From Microcaldota archaeon (GTDB taxonomy: Archaea > Micrarchaeota > Micrarchaeia > Micrarchaeales > Micrarchaeaceae), in the NCBI GenBank assembly GCA_021828345.1, contig JAJZJI010000064.1, forward strand, positions 1-6,753: a stretch of 6,753 nucleotides of DNA, read 5' to 3'. The translations under genes and the position numbers were made by a program. Each line of letters opens with the position of its first letter. Within the stretch, counting starts at the first letter, position 1. The notes beneath the pieces were generated by a model. The model was not told where the DNA came from. It was given only the letters and a program-made list of their open reading frames with translations, and did no database searches. This document shows, in pieces, positions 1 through 5,986 of this stretch.

Positions 1-1
1 A

Positions 2-3000
2 GATAGTCAGAATTTCACCGCATTGAATAGCACGGTTAAAAACAATTACGTTTCACTTGTGAGTAATCAAAAATTCATTGAATCTCTGGTTAATTCATCA
101 AAAACCAGTATCATAGGTATAAGTGATATTATTAACTCTACAGTCCACGATGTTTCAACAAACGTTACCTTATTCCAGACTTATGTGAAAAATACAATAA
201 ACGCAACAATAAACAATATTAATCTCAGAAGCACATTTATTAACGATACTTTAAACACAGTCTCTAACAATGTCACCATATTGCAAGATTATGAAAAGGA
301 TTACATAAACGCAACAATAAACAATATTTATGCTCAAGAGAAATTCACACAAGACATACTTAATAATACAGAAATAACACTTTCATCGAAGTTAAATTTC
401 GTTTCAAATCTCATAAATAGCACAAACACATTTGAATATCAAATAAACCTGACAGGAATACCGTCTGGTACAGGAACATATATGCAATTGGTAAACATAA
501 CTGACCCAGCGAAGTATGGAATAAACACACAAGCTACAAATGTGGTATTTGAGGATAGTTCTAATAACACTATATTAAAAGCTTGGACACAAACAATAAA
601 TTCTACAAAGATGCAAGTATGGATTGATAATTACTATAACAATAGCGTAATAAATATGCTTATTCTAACAGGTTCATTATTGCATTTAAGTAATTTATTG
701 GAATTGAATATGCACTTTTCTGGTTTGTCAGGAACGACAGGAAATGAATATTATGCAACGGCTGGTTTTGGCAATTACATTAATTACACAATACCAAACA
801 GTCTTAACAAAATAACATTTGAAGTAAATACACAGTCGTTGGGAGATTTTTTCATATTTACAAATTCCGCTGGAGAAGGACAGATGTTTAGGCTTGATGG
901 AAGAAGTGATTCGCCTGATACTGGTATTGCGACAACTAACACTTGGTTATCGTGGAATGCACCACCCAACTTATATCAAGCAACTACTAATACTTGGTTT
1001 TTAATATCTCTTACAAATGTAGGTGAAATTTGGGAAGTTAATGTGACAAACGAAACAAGCGGAATAACTACACATATTGAGAATTACACTATGTCATACG
1101 ATGGAGATTATTTTGGATTTATAGGAGATGCAGGTAGTGGAAATACATACTGGAAAAATGTGACCTTTTACACTAAAACTGGTTCAACCATTGATTTACC
1201 TATAATTCCATCTCCAATACCAACTCAGCCAACTTATTTAATTGGAAAAGATATAAACATTGGGAGTTCACTTCTTTTAAATGTTCAGAATTCGTTGAAC
1301 ATAGTTAATGATACAATAGGTTCACTTAACCTTAACCTCACAGACAAAATATCCATTTTAGACTCATTAATAACCAATGAAAATATATCTCTACAGGATC
1401 GGTTAACAACAATCAATTCTACTTTGTCAGTAGTGGACACAAATATAACTCTTTTCCAGACCTATGTAAAAGATACAATAAATGCAACTCTTACACATGT
1501 CAATATCCTTGATGCATTTATTAACAGCACTTTAAAAGCAGTAAATAACAATGTCACTCTGGATGAAAAATTTGTCAATGATACTATACATGCAGTAAGC
1601 AATAATTTAACTCTGTTTAACAATTATGTTCATGATACTATTAATACTACATTAACGAACATTACATCTACAACTGATATTATAAACTCAATTGTTCATT
1701 CAATTTATAGTAACATTAATTTACTACAAGCATACGAAGAAGATGTAATTAACGTTTCCGTAAATAAAATCCAGCTAATTGACACATTTATGAACGATAC
1801 TGTCAATGCAATGAACAACAACGTTACTGTGTTTTTCAATACACAAAACAATATGATTAACGATCTCGCAAACAACATTACACTTAAAGAAACATTTACT
1901 AATGATACAGTGAATTATATAAAATCTCTGGAAACAACAATGAATCAAAACTTAACACTTGCAAACGCCACAATTAAAGAAGTAAAGTTTATTGCATCCC
2001 AAAACTTTACAGCATTAAATAGCACAGTAGCAAATAATTTTGCAACAATAATTTCTAATCAGAATTTTGAGAATGATGTAATTAAAACGGTTAATAATAA
2101 TATTACACTATTTTATCAATACCAGAATGATTTAATGAACAGTACAAAACAAAGCATACTTGTAAAAGAAGCAATATTGAACAGTACAACAAAATTGATT
2201 AATACTAACTTGACATTTGATTATAAAACATTGAACTCAATGATTGGAATAAATAACTTAAATCTAAACCAAAGCATTATATTCTCAAAGAATCTAATAG
2301 ATACAAATAATTTAATATACAAGACAGAACTGGCACTTAATGACTATGTATTATCAGGCGGTTCAGGTGTAATAGTATCTGGCTCTGGGACATCTGTTTC
2401 TGCATACCAGAATGTATTAGATCCATACGAAACAAACACATTTACAACATATTCAAATCTAAGTACCGATCAAAATACAATATGGTTTGGAAATCCAATA
2501 AACTCTTCATATATTAACATAATTATTTCTGATAACCCGTCAATTGCATTGTATTTTGAAAATGCATATACGGGTGAATTAAACATAACATACTATAATG
2601 CAACTGTTGGACTAACAGAAGTAAAAGAATATTATTATAACCTCACCTCTTCCTCATATTTCCCAATCTCACTAAATAAGGGATATTTGGCAAAAGGTTA
2701 TATTGTAAAAATTCAGTTGAATAAGACGGAATTTAAGAGTAGCGTAACACTGCAGAGTGAAATACAATGGGGAGGAGAGATAGCAGATGTTTGGTCTCTT
2801 AATAATGCAACCCATGTATATTCTCTTGATATGAATTTACCAGGTGATGCTGGTTATTATGGTACATTAAATACAAATACATTAGGTGGAGTATTTATGA
2901 ATACCACAAGCCAGATAGAAATGGTAACACAGGGATTTCCAAATGGTCTTTCTCCCTCTGCAGCAAATGTAAAAATTAAGGATGGCTACACTGGTTTATA

Positions 3001-3646
3001 CATGACACTCGGAAATGAATATCAGATAGAATCAAACGGAATTTATTTCCAGAGGCAGAATTACACTTCTGATGTATATTATATTACATTCTTTTTGACA
3101 TCAAATATTACAGTTGGACAGGCAATAAATATCCCTCTGGGTAGTCAAACTGTTCAAAGTTTCAATGGACAAAGTTATGATTATAGGACTGGCACATATC
3201 AGAATCAGCAAAATCAGGCAATAGAGGGAAATTTGATATTGACTTTCCCGACAAATCAGATACCAAATGATATAGTTGTATTAATTGAAACACCAACAAA
3301 TACATACGTTGTATCAAATTCATCAATTTCAGTGATTGGTTCAACTGTACAAGTAAGCAGTATAACTATAAACGCAGGAGAAACTATAACAGTGGAAATT
3401 TATTACCATGTAAAGACTACGAGTACCGCGTCTTTCCTATTTTCACCTATTTCTTTGATAGATGGACTTGACATATGGGATATAATTGGATTATTCCTGA
3501 TTGGCATGGGAGGAATTGTTGCTCAATATTCATACAGAAATAGGAAAAACTTTGCTGTAAAGTATAGGTGGGTATCAATTTACATGGTAGTACTCCTTCT
3601 TTGGTTTATAATAGTTATAGCAAATTCAGGAGGGATATTTACATAA
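2..3646 (+). CDS. Giant glycosylated fibre/adhesin with 18-residue repeat stalk, lectin-like insert and C-terminal membrane anchor (5' partial)
   Basis: The frame is open to the left edge, so the TTG at 23 is only an internal codon; residue numbers here count from it (1207 residues to the stop). Residues 11-136 and 420-746 form a helical stalk of 18-residue units, for example NVTLFQTYVKNTINATIN. Residues 137-about 213 resemble DUF2341 (NVVFEDSSNNTILKAW, then MQVWI), and about 214-392 look like a concanavalin A/LamG-type beta sandwich ending in YWKNVTFY. A Pro-rich linker (393-403) leads back to the stalk. After a Gly/Ser linker (778-792) comes a beta-rich region of unknown family (about 793-1140). 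Two hydrophobic helices (1151-1170 and 1183-1200) flank a basic loop (RNRK...KYR), which by the positive-inside rule places the bulk outside the cell or virion. I count about 57 N-x-S/T sequons. Likely a surface adhesin or viral spike; an archaeal cell-surface protein is the alternative. The signal peptide, if any, lies outside the window. Confidence 0.9.
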   Translation, partial: DSQNFTALNSTVKNNYVSLVSNQKFIESLVNSSKTSIIGISDIINSTVHDVSTNVTLFQTYVKNTINATINNINLRSTFINDTLNTVSNNVTILQDYEKDYINATINNIYAQEKFTQDILNNTEITLSSKLNFVSNLINSTNTFEYQINLTGIPSGTGTYMQLVNITDPAKYGINTQATNVVFEDSSNNTILKAWTQTINSTKMQVWIDNYYNNSVINMLILTGSLLHLSNLLELNMHFSGLSGTTGNEYYATAGFGNYINYTIPNSLNKITFEVNTQSLGDFFIFTNSAGEGQMFRLDGRSDSPDTGIATTNTWLSWNAPPNLYQATTNTWFLISLTNVGEIWEVNVTNETSGITTHIENYTMSYDGDYFGFIGDAGSGNTYWKNVTFYTKTGSTIDLPIIPSPIPTQPTYLIGKDINIGSSLLLNVQNSLNIVNDTIGSLNLNLTDKISILDSLITNENISLQDRLTTINSTLSVVDTNITLFQTYVKDTINATLTHVNILDAFINSTLKAVNNNVTLDEKFVNDTIHAVSNNLTLFNNYVHDTINTTLTNITSTTDIINSIVHSIYSNINLLQAYEEDVINVSVNKIQLIDTFMNDTVNAMNNNVTVFFNTQNNMINDLANNITLKETFTNDTVNYIKSLETTMNQNLTLANATIKEVKFIASQNFTALNSTVANNFATIISNQNFENDVIKTVNNNITLFYQYQNDLMNSTKQSILVKEAILNSTTKLINTNLTFDYKTLNSMIGINNLNLNQSIIFSKNLIDTNNLIYKTELALNDYVLSGGSGVIVSGSGTSVSAYQNVLDPYETNTFTTYSNLSTDQNTIWFGNPINSSYINIIISDNPSIALYFENAYTGELNITYYNATVGLTEVKEYYYNLTSSSYFPISLNKGYLAKGYIVKIQLNKTEFKSSVTLQSEIQWGGEIADVWSLNNATHVYSLDMNLPGDAGYYGTLNTNTLGGVFMNTTSQIEMVTQGFPNGLSPSAANVKIKDGYTGLYMTLGNEYQIESNGIYFQRQNYTSDVYYITFFLTSNITVGQAINIPLGSQTVQSFNGQSYDYRTGTYQNQQNQAIEGNLILTFPTNQIPNDIVVLIETPTNTYVVSNSSISVIGSTVQVSSITINAGETITVEIYYHVKTTSTASFLFSPISLIDGLDIWDIIGLFLIGMGGIVAQYSYRNRKNFAVKYRWVSIYMVVLLLWFIIVIANSGGIFT
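8..2260 (+). repeat. Intragenic 18-codon (54-bp) repeats in two blocks
   Basis: Degenerate tandem 18-codon units make up the stalk. Block A runs from the left edge to 430 and block B from 1280 to about 2260. Approximate unit consensus: N-[VI]-T-L-x-x-x-[FY]-[VI]-x-[DN]-T-[IL]-N-x-[TV]-x-N. Units from residue 420 to 671 keep exact 18-residue phase (14 units), followed by a three-residue skip (672-674) and units at 675, 693, 711 and 729. A matching three-residue skip sits in block A (residues 8-10). The two blocks are paralogous: SQNFTALNSTV occurs at nt 5-37 and again at nt 1997-2029. DNA identity between units is low to moderate, so the repeats are old or under strong codon drift. Confidence 0.85.
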
Positions 3647-3674
3647 GCCAAAAAGAGGAAATAATTAAAATCTA

Positions 3675-3679
3675 TTTTT
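3675..3679 (+). terminator. Candidate T-run terminator of the fibre gene
   Basis: Five consecutive T residues (CTATTTTTAC context) lie 29 bases after the fibre stop codon. Archaeal RNA polymerase commonly terminates at short oligo-T tracts without a hairpin. Similar T-runs are frequent in such A+T-rich DNA, so this is weak evidence. Confidence 0.25.
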
Positions 3680-3762
3680 ACTCAATATTTTCCTGTATTA
3701 AATTTTTAAAATTCTCCCCAAAATCTTTTACAAAATTAATAAAGAGCAAATTCGAGAAACGC

Positions 3763-3777
3763 CCGAGAATTGAAATT
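3763..3777 (-). promoter_or_regulatory. Inverted copy of the AATTCTCGG motif
   Basis: CCGAGAATTGAAATT here is the exact reverse complement of AATTTCAATTCTCGG at 4924-4938. Its core CCGAGAATT also pairs as an inverted repeat with AATTCTCGG at 3821-3829, 49 bases downstream. It may be a protein-binding site belonging to the conserved module, or one arm of a long-range RNA stem. The role is unknown. Confidence 0.5.
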
Positions 3778-3789
3778 ATTTAGCCTAAA

Positions 3790-3853
3790 GGTATAATTTA
3801 ACCTAAAAACAAAAAACGTTAATTCTCGGCTTTTTAAATTAACGCTATATAAA
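3790..3853 (+). promoter_or_regulatory. Conserved cis-module, copy 1
   Basis: The block begins with GGTATAA, then an A-rich spacer, then a 22-bp element at 3821-3842 (AATTCTCGGCTTTTTAAATT plus AA), then CTATATAAA. The 22-bp element is identical at 4930-4951, and GGTATAA sits exactly 31 bases before the element in both copies. TTTTTAAATT or TATATAAA could serve as a TATA box. The element ends 140 bases before the HTH gene start at 3983, so a transcript starting here would carry a long leader. Alternatives are a shared operator or an origin-associated repeat. Confidence 0.65.
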
Positions 3854-3927
3854 TGTTAATTTTTTGATAAAAAATGTAATTTTTAAAAAGAGTAAATATT
3901 ATATTATTAAAATAATAGAGGAGACGG

Positions 3928-3936
3928 TTTATATAG
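3928..3936 (+). promoter_or_regulatory. TATA-box-like promoter of the HTH cluster
   Basis: TTTATATAG resembles an archaeal TATA box and lies about 50 bases before the start codon at 3983. A start site about 25 bases downstream would give a leader of roughly 25-30 bases containing the Shine-Dalgarno site. Transcription has not been shown. The region is A+T-rich, so chance matches occur. Confidence 0.5.
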
Positions 3937-3969
3937 TTAATATTAATTATTTGAAATAAGGCTAATTAC

Positions 3970-3976
3970 AGGAGGT
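3970..3976 (+). promoter_or_regulatory. Strong Shine-Dalgarno site
   Basis: AGGAGGT lies six bases before the ATG at 3983 and fixes that start. The same heptamer appears before the gene at 5073, which supports a host with conventional leadered translation. Confidence 0.8.
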
Positions 3977-3982
3977 TGTAAT

Positions 3983-4405
3983 ATGGGTTTGTCTTACAGC
4001 ATTCAAGATGATGAGATAGTAAAGTTATTCAGGCGAGGTTATAGTATTCGAGATATTGCAGACATTTTAAATACGACTTACGAAACGGTTAAATATCGTT
4101 TAATCAGAAATGGTTTACTGGTACAAAGGGATGGAAAATACTATCCTATTAGGTCGGAAAATTTAGACCAATATATTGAAGAAATAAAACAGATTACGAA
4201 TGAACTCAAACATAACATCGACGAGGAGAAAGACCGTGTTTTAATTAAGAGATTGAAACATATAAGTAAGCTGTTTGGAGAACATAATCCTGTTGGCTTT
4301 GAAATATATAGAGCAACGAAAGAGGCATTAAGAGAAACTCATAAAGACAGTTATAATCTAAATTCACTATACAAAGCAGTTAAGCGATTGGACGGTGAAA
4401 AATAA
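3983..4405 (+). CDS. Small HTH DNA-binding protein with helical C-terminus
   Basis: The 140-residue product has an N-terminal HTH at about residues 9-46: EIVKLFRRGYSIRDIADILN for the first helices and TYETVKYRLIRNGLL for the recognition helix and following turn. The layout GYS..(I)A..L...Y.TV...L...G matches the HTH at 5073-5735, suggesting a common family. Residues 62-95 are charged and probably helical (QYIEEIKQITNELKHNIDEE), possibly a dimerisation segment. The rest is helical and unrecognised. The start is fixed by AGGAGGT at 3970-3976. The gene heads a cluster with the membrane protein starting at the very next base. Likely a transcriptional regulator, perhaps of its own promoter or of the second module-bearing promoter; a role in replication or partition cannot be excluded. 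Confidence 0.85.
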   Translation: MGLSYSIQDDEIVKLFRRGYSIRDIADILNTTYETVKYRLIRNGLLVQRDGKYYPIRSENLDQYIEEIKQITNELKHNIDEEKDRVLIKRLKHISKLFGEHNPVGFEIYRATKEALRETHKDSYNLNSLYKAVKRLDGEK

Positions 4406-4687
4406 ATGAGCAACATAAAAACTCAGCTCTGGAAATTAATAGCCCAGAGGGGTAGAATGAACAGTAATAGATTTAGATTAAAAATGAAATGGTATTCATT
4501 TACAAGTGTTCTTCCTCTTGTATTAACTAATCAAACAAATACATTTTTTAAATTTGTTTATTCTATTTTTCCAATACTTTTTAAACATCCATTTCTATTT
4601 TTTTCATTTATTTATCTAATTGTAATTGTTGCAATTTTTCTATACTTAAAACCTAAAAAACCTGAGATGAATAAGCATGAATTGTAA
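4406..4687 (+). CDS. Small membrane protein of unknown function
   Basis: The ATG follows the stop of the HTH gene with no gap, with a weak GGTGA ahead of it. The 93-residue product has a basic N-terminus (QRGRMNSNRFRLKMK), a moderately hydrophobic stretch at about 30-57, and a clear transmembrane helix at about 59-82 (PFLFFSFIYLIVIVAIFLYL), followed by a short charged tail (KPKKPEMNKHEL). Met18 (nt 4457) is a credible alternative start, since GAGGGG lies four bases before it; that would give 76 residues. Phe content is very high. I recognise no family. The tight packing with an HTH gene and a zinc-ribbon gene suggests co-transcription, and small membrane proteins are common in archaeal viral genomes, but the role is unknown. 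Confidence 0.7.
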   Translation: MSNIKTQLWKLIAQRGRMNSNRFRLKMKWYSFTSVLPLVLTNQTNTFFKFVYSIFPILFKHPFLFFSFIYLIVIVAIFLYLKPKKPEMNKHEL

Positions 4688-4820
4688 AGTATGTCATAAG
4701 AAAGCAATGACAGTCTATGCAAAAGGTAAGGTTAGAAAGTTATTTATCGGATATTATTGTCCAAGATGCAATAGGTTTATACAAAACCCAGATGCACCGA
4801 ATGTTGAGGTTTATCGCTAA
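4677..4820 (+). CDS. 47-residue zinc-ribbon miniprotein
   Basis: The ATG at 4677 lies inside the end of the membrane-protein gene (11-base overlap, different frame), and the stop is TAA at 4818-4820. The product begins MNCKVCHKKAM and continues to GYYCPRCNRFIQNP. It has two CxxC knuckles, Cys3/Cys6 and Cys28/Cys31, with 21 residues between the pairs. This is the classic spacing of a zinc ribbon or rubredoxin-like knuckle that binds one zinc ion. Basic residues between the knuckles (KGKVRK) could contact nucleic acid. Family knowledge suggests nucleic-acid or protein binding, but such tiny ribbons are too short for a specific call. The ribosome-binding site is weak, so translation may be coupled to the upstream gene. 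Confidence 0.75.
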   Translation: MNCKVCHKKAMTVYAKGKVRKLFIGYYCPRCNRFIQNPDAPNVEVYR

Positions 4821-4898
4821 TAGAATTTTAAAGCCTTAACTTATTTTGCCTTAGCCTCGTTAGTTATCAAGCCCAAGAAACCGTTTAAATTTAAATTT

Positions 4899-4962
4899 GG
4901 TATAACTATACAAAAAACTAAGAAATTTCAATTCTCGGCTTTTTAAATTAATTGTAAATAAA
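4899..4962 (+). promoter_or_regulatory. Conserved cis-module, copy 2
   Basis: The layout matches the block at 3790-3853: GGTATAA, then the identical 22-bp element at 4930-4951 starting exactly 31 bases after the GGTATAA start, then TAAATAAA where copy 1 has TATATAAA. Between the fixed parts the spacer is only loosely conserved. The element ends 121 bases before the start at 5073. AATTTC ahead of the core makes this copy the better match to the inverted motif at 3763-3777. Confidence 0.65.
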
Positions 4963-5011
4963 ATCGTAATTGAAAGATAAATCTTTAAATTATCGTAAAA
5001 ATTTCATTATT

Positions 5012-5034
5012 TTAATATACAAAAAGTATATTAA
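5012..5034. promoter_or_regulatory. 9-bp perfect inverted repeat, candidate operator overlapping the promoter
   Basis: TTAATATAC and GTATATTAA are exact reverse complements separated by AAAAA, giving a 23-bp dyad about 39 bases before the start at 5073. Its half-sites also provide TATA-like sequence, so a dimeric HTH protein binding here would block promoter access. The HTH genes on either side are natural candidates. A+T-rich composition makes chance palindromes more likely, but nine exact pairs is notable. Confidence 0.55.
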
Positions 5035-5060
5035 TACCTTAAGCGTTACTTAATTATAAA

Positions 5061-5067
5061 AGGAGGT
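5061..5067 (+). promoter_or_regulatory. Strong Shine-Dalgarno site
   Basis: AGGAGGT lies five bases before the ATG at 5073 and fixes that start. Confidence 0.8.
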
Positions 5068-5072
5068 TAAGG

Positions 5073-5735
5073 ATGAAAAAAAGTGCAATAAAAGACGTTG
5101 ATAAGCAAGGGAAAACTCTCAAAGAGGGCGGGGATGTAAATAAGGAAAGGCAGGTAGAAGAAACAGCAAATGAGGAGGAGCCAATGATTAACATTAAAAA
5201 TTCGGCTCAATTTGAAAAGTTAGATTTAAGTAATTTAACAGTCGAAGATGAAGAGGAGGAGGAAATAGCAGAAGTCGTAGAAGAAATTGATGAGGAAAGC
5301 AGTTTAGCCCAGAGCATTGCGAGTGCAAATAAACCGATTCTTCTATCTAAAAAGCCCGAGGGTTCAATTAACCCAATACAGATGCAATATGACATTGATG
5401 ATGAATGGTTAAGGAAGCAGTATGTTGATAAAGGCTATTCAGCTAACAAGATTGCTAAAGCTCTGGGAATATCATATCAAACAGTGAGCAAAATTCTGCT
5501 CGCACATGGAATTGTGAGATACAATAGCAATGAGATGTTGAGGTATGAGAACCAAGTCTATTCACTATTGATGGCAAATCCTGATTACTTCATTGAGGAC
5601 GTTGTTGAAAAGCTAAGGATTGATGAACCAACAGTCAGAAAAATATATCAAAATATGAAAGAGAACGGAAAGAGTCAAAAAATAAATGAAGCTCTATGGA
5701 GGAAGAAAAATGAACAAAAAACTGGTAAGGCTTGA
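5073..5735 (+). CDS. HTH regulator with acidic N-terminus and two helix-turn-helix domains
   Basis: The 220-residue product has three parts. Residues 1-105 are charged and probably disordered, with an acidic run at about 58-76 (EDEEEEEIAEVVEEIDEE). Residues 107-149 form an HTH beginning YDIDDEWLRKQYVDKGYS, followed by NKIAKALGISYQTVSKILLAHGI. Residues 158-200 look like a second HTH or winged helix (VYSLLMANPDYFIEDVVEKL, then DEPTVRKIYQNMKENG). The first HTH is clearly related to the next gene (YD[IV]D..WL...YV) and less so to the gene at 3983. The motif is of the type common in phage and mobile-element HTH proteins. The acidic tail could recruit a partner or mimic DNA. Its last 26 bases overlap the next gene, indicating co-translation. 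Likely a transcriptional regulator or DNA-organising protein; the target is unknown. Confidence 0.85.
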   Translation: MKKSAIKDVDKQGKTLKEGGDVNKERQVEETANEEEPMINIKNSAQFEKLDLSNLTVEDEEEEEIAEVVEEIDEESSLAQSIASANKPILLSKKPEGSINPIQMQYDIDDEWLRKQYVDKGYSANKIAKALGISYQTVSKILLAHGIVRYNSNEMLRYENQVYSLLMANPDYFIEDVVEKLRIDEPTVRKIYQNMKENGKSQKINEALWRKKNEQKTGKA

Positions 5736-5940
5736 ACAATATAATCCAAGAAATAAGTTAGCTGTCAGGTATGATGTTGATAGAACATGGCTTTGGCAAA
5801 AGTACGTTAATGAAAAAATGTCATTAAATAAAATGGCTGAGCTTCTTGATATATCTCCACCATCAGTACGCAACTTGATGATTAGATATAATATTCCATT
5901 GAGAAAGCCATTGAAATTTAGAAACCGTAAAAGAAATTAA
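5710..5940 (+). CDS. Minimal HTH protein, paralogue of the preceding gene
   Basis: I place the start at ATG 5710 (76 residues) because GGAGG at 5698-5702 sits seven bases before it; the ATG at 5686 in the same frame has no such site. The gene overlaps the previous one by 26 bases in another frame. Residues 21-65 are a single HTH (YDVDRTWLWQKYVNEKMSLN, then KMAELLDISPPSVRNLMIRY) that aligns without gaps to residues 107-149 of the upstream protein. The tail is strongly basic (RKPLKFRNRKRN), suited to DNA contact. It looks like the DNA-binding core of the upstream protein without the acidic arm or second domain. It could compete with it for sites or form mixed dimers; that is inference. Confidence 0.8.
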   Translation: MNKKLVRLEQYNPRNKLAVRYDVDRTWLWQKYVNEKMSLNKMAELLDISPPSVRNLMIRYNIPLRKPLKFRNRKRN

Positions 5941-5947
5941 AAAAATA

Positions 5948-5973
5948 GGCAGGAGTCGGCAAAACTCCTTGCC
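5948..5973 (+). other. Bulged hairpin after the HTH gene
   Basis: GGCA GGAGT, loop CGGCAAA, then ACTCC T TGCC folds into a nine-pair stem with one bulged T at 5969. It lies seven bases after the stop at 5940 and ahead of a possible short ORF. No T-run follows, so it does not look like an intrinsic terminator. It could stabilise or block the transcript or control downstream translation (AGGAG is inside the 5' arm). Confidence 0.5.
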
Positions 5974-5986
5974 AAAAGGTGAAAAA

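Larger units (their letters stand above)
3647..3982. other. Non-coding regulatory region between fibre gene and HTH cluster
   Basis: This 336-bp A+T-rich stretch has no convincing gene. It holds, in order: a T5 run (3675-3679) that could end fibre-gene transcription, an inverted copy of a motif (3763-3777), the first copy of the conserved cis-module (3790-3853), a TATA-like box (3928-3936) and a Shine-Dalgarno site (3970-3976). An open frame continuing from inside the fibre gene to 3783 is most likely chance. Confidence 0.6.
4821..5072. other. Non-coding regulatory region between the two HTH clusters
   Basis: These 252 bases contain no gene I can support. They include the A+T palindrome AAATTTAAATTT (inside 4884-4898), the second cis-module copy (4899-4962), which opens with the small dyad GTATAACTATAC (4900-4911), and a 9-bp inverted repeat (5012-5034) near the probable promoter of the next gene. 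The last element is a Shine-Dalgarno site at 5061-5067. This density of symmetric elements suggests a regulated promoter or, less likely, a replication origin. Confidence 0.6.

Noticed and set aside
23..25. TTG as the start codon of the fibre gene
   Set aside because: The frame is open upstream to base 2 and the residues before it (DSQNFTA) match an internal repeat at nt 1997-2014, so the gene continues to the left of the window.
784..969. Reverse-strand ORF of 61 codons
   Set aside because: It lies wholly inside the fibre gene's lectin-like region, with no ribosome-binding site or domain; a shadow frame.
3162..3344. Reverse-strand ORF of 60 codons
   Set aside because: It lies inside the fibre gene with no supporting signals.
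1..3646. CRISPR array or DNA-level tandem repeat
   Set aside because: The repetition is at protein level with diverged codons and no spacers; it belongs to the stalk repeat.
3568..3783. Forward ORF overlapping the fibre gene's end
   Set aside because: Non-ATG start inside a transmembrane-coding segment, no ribosome-binding site, low-complexity Lys/Phe/Ile product, and it runs across the inverted motif. Probably chance in A+T-rich DNA.
4884..4898. TTTAAATTTAAATTT palindrome as an origin
   Set aside because: Pure A/T palindromes are expected in this composition and there are no iterons or skew evidence in such a short window.
5207..5395. Reverse-strand Ser-rich ORF
   Set aside because: It is the antisense of the acidic Glu-rich run in the HTH gene; Glu codons read as Ser codons on the other strand.
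5686..5709. Earlier ATG of the small HTH gene
   Set aside because: The ATG at 5710 has a well-spaced GGAGG, while the one at 5686 has none; the extra eight residues are not part of the HTH alignment.
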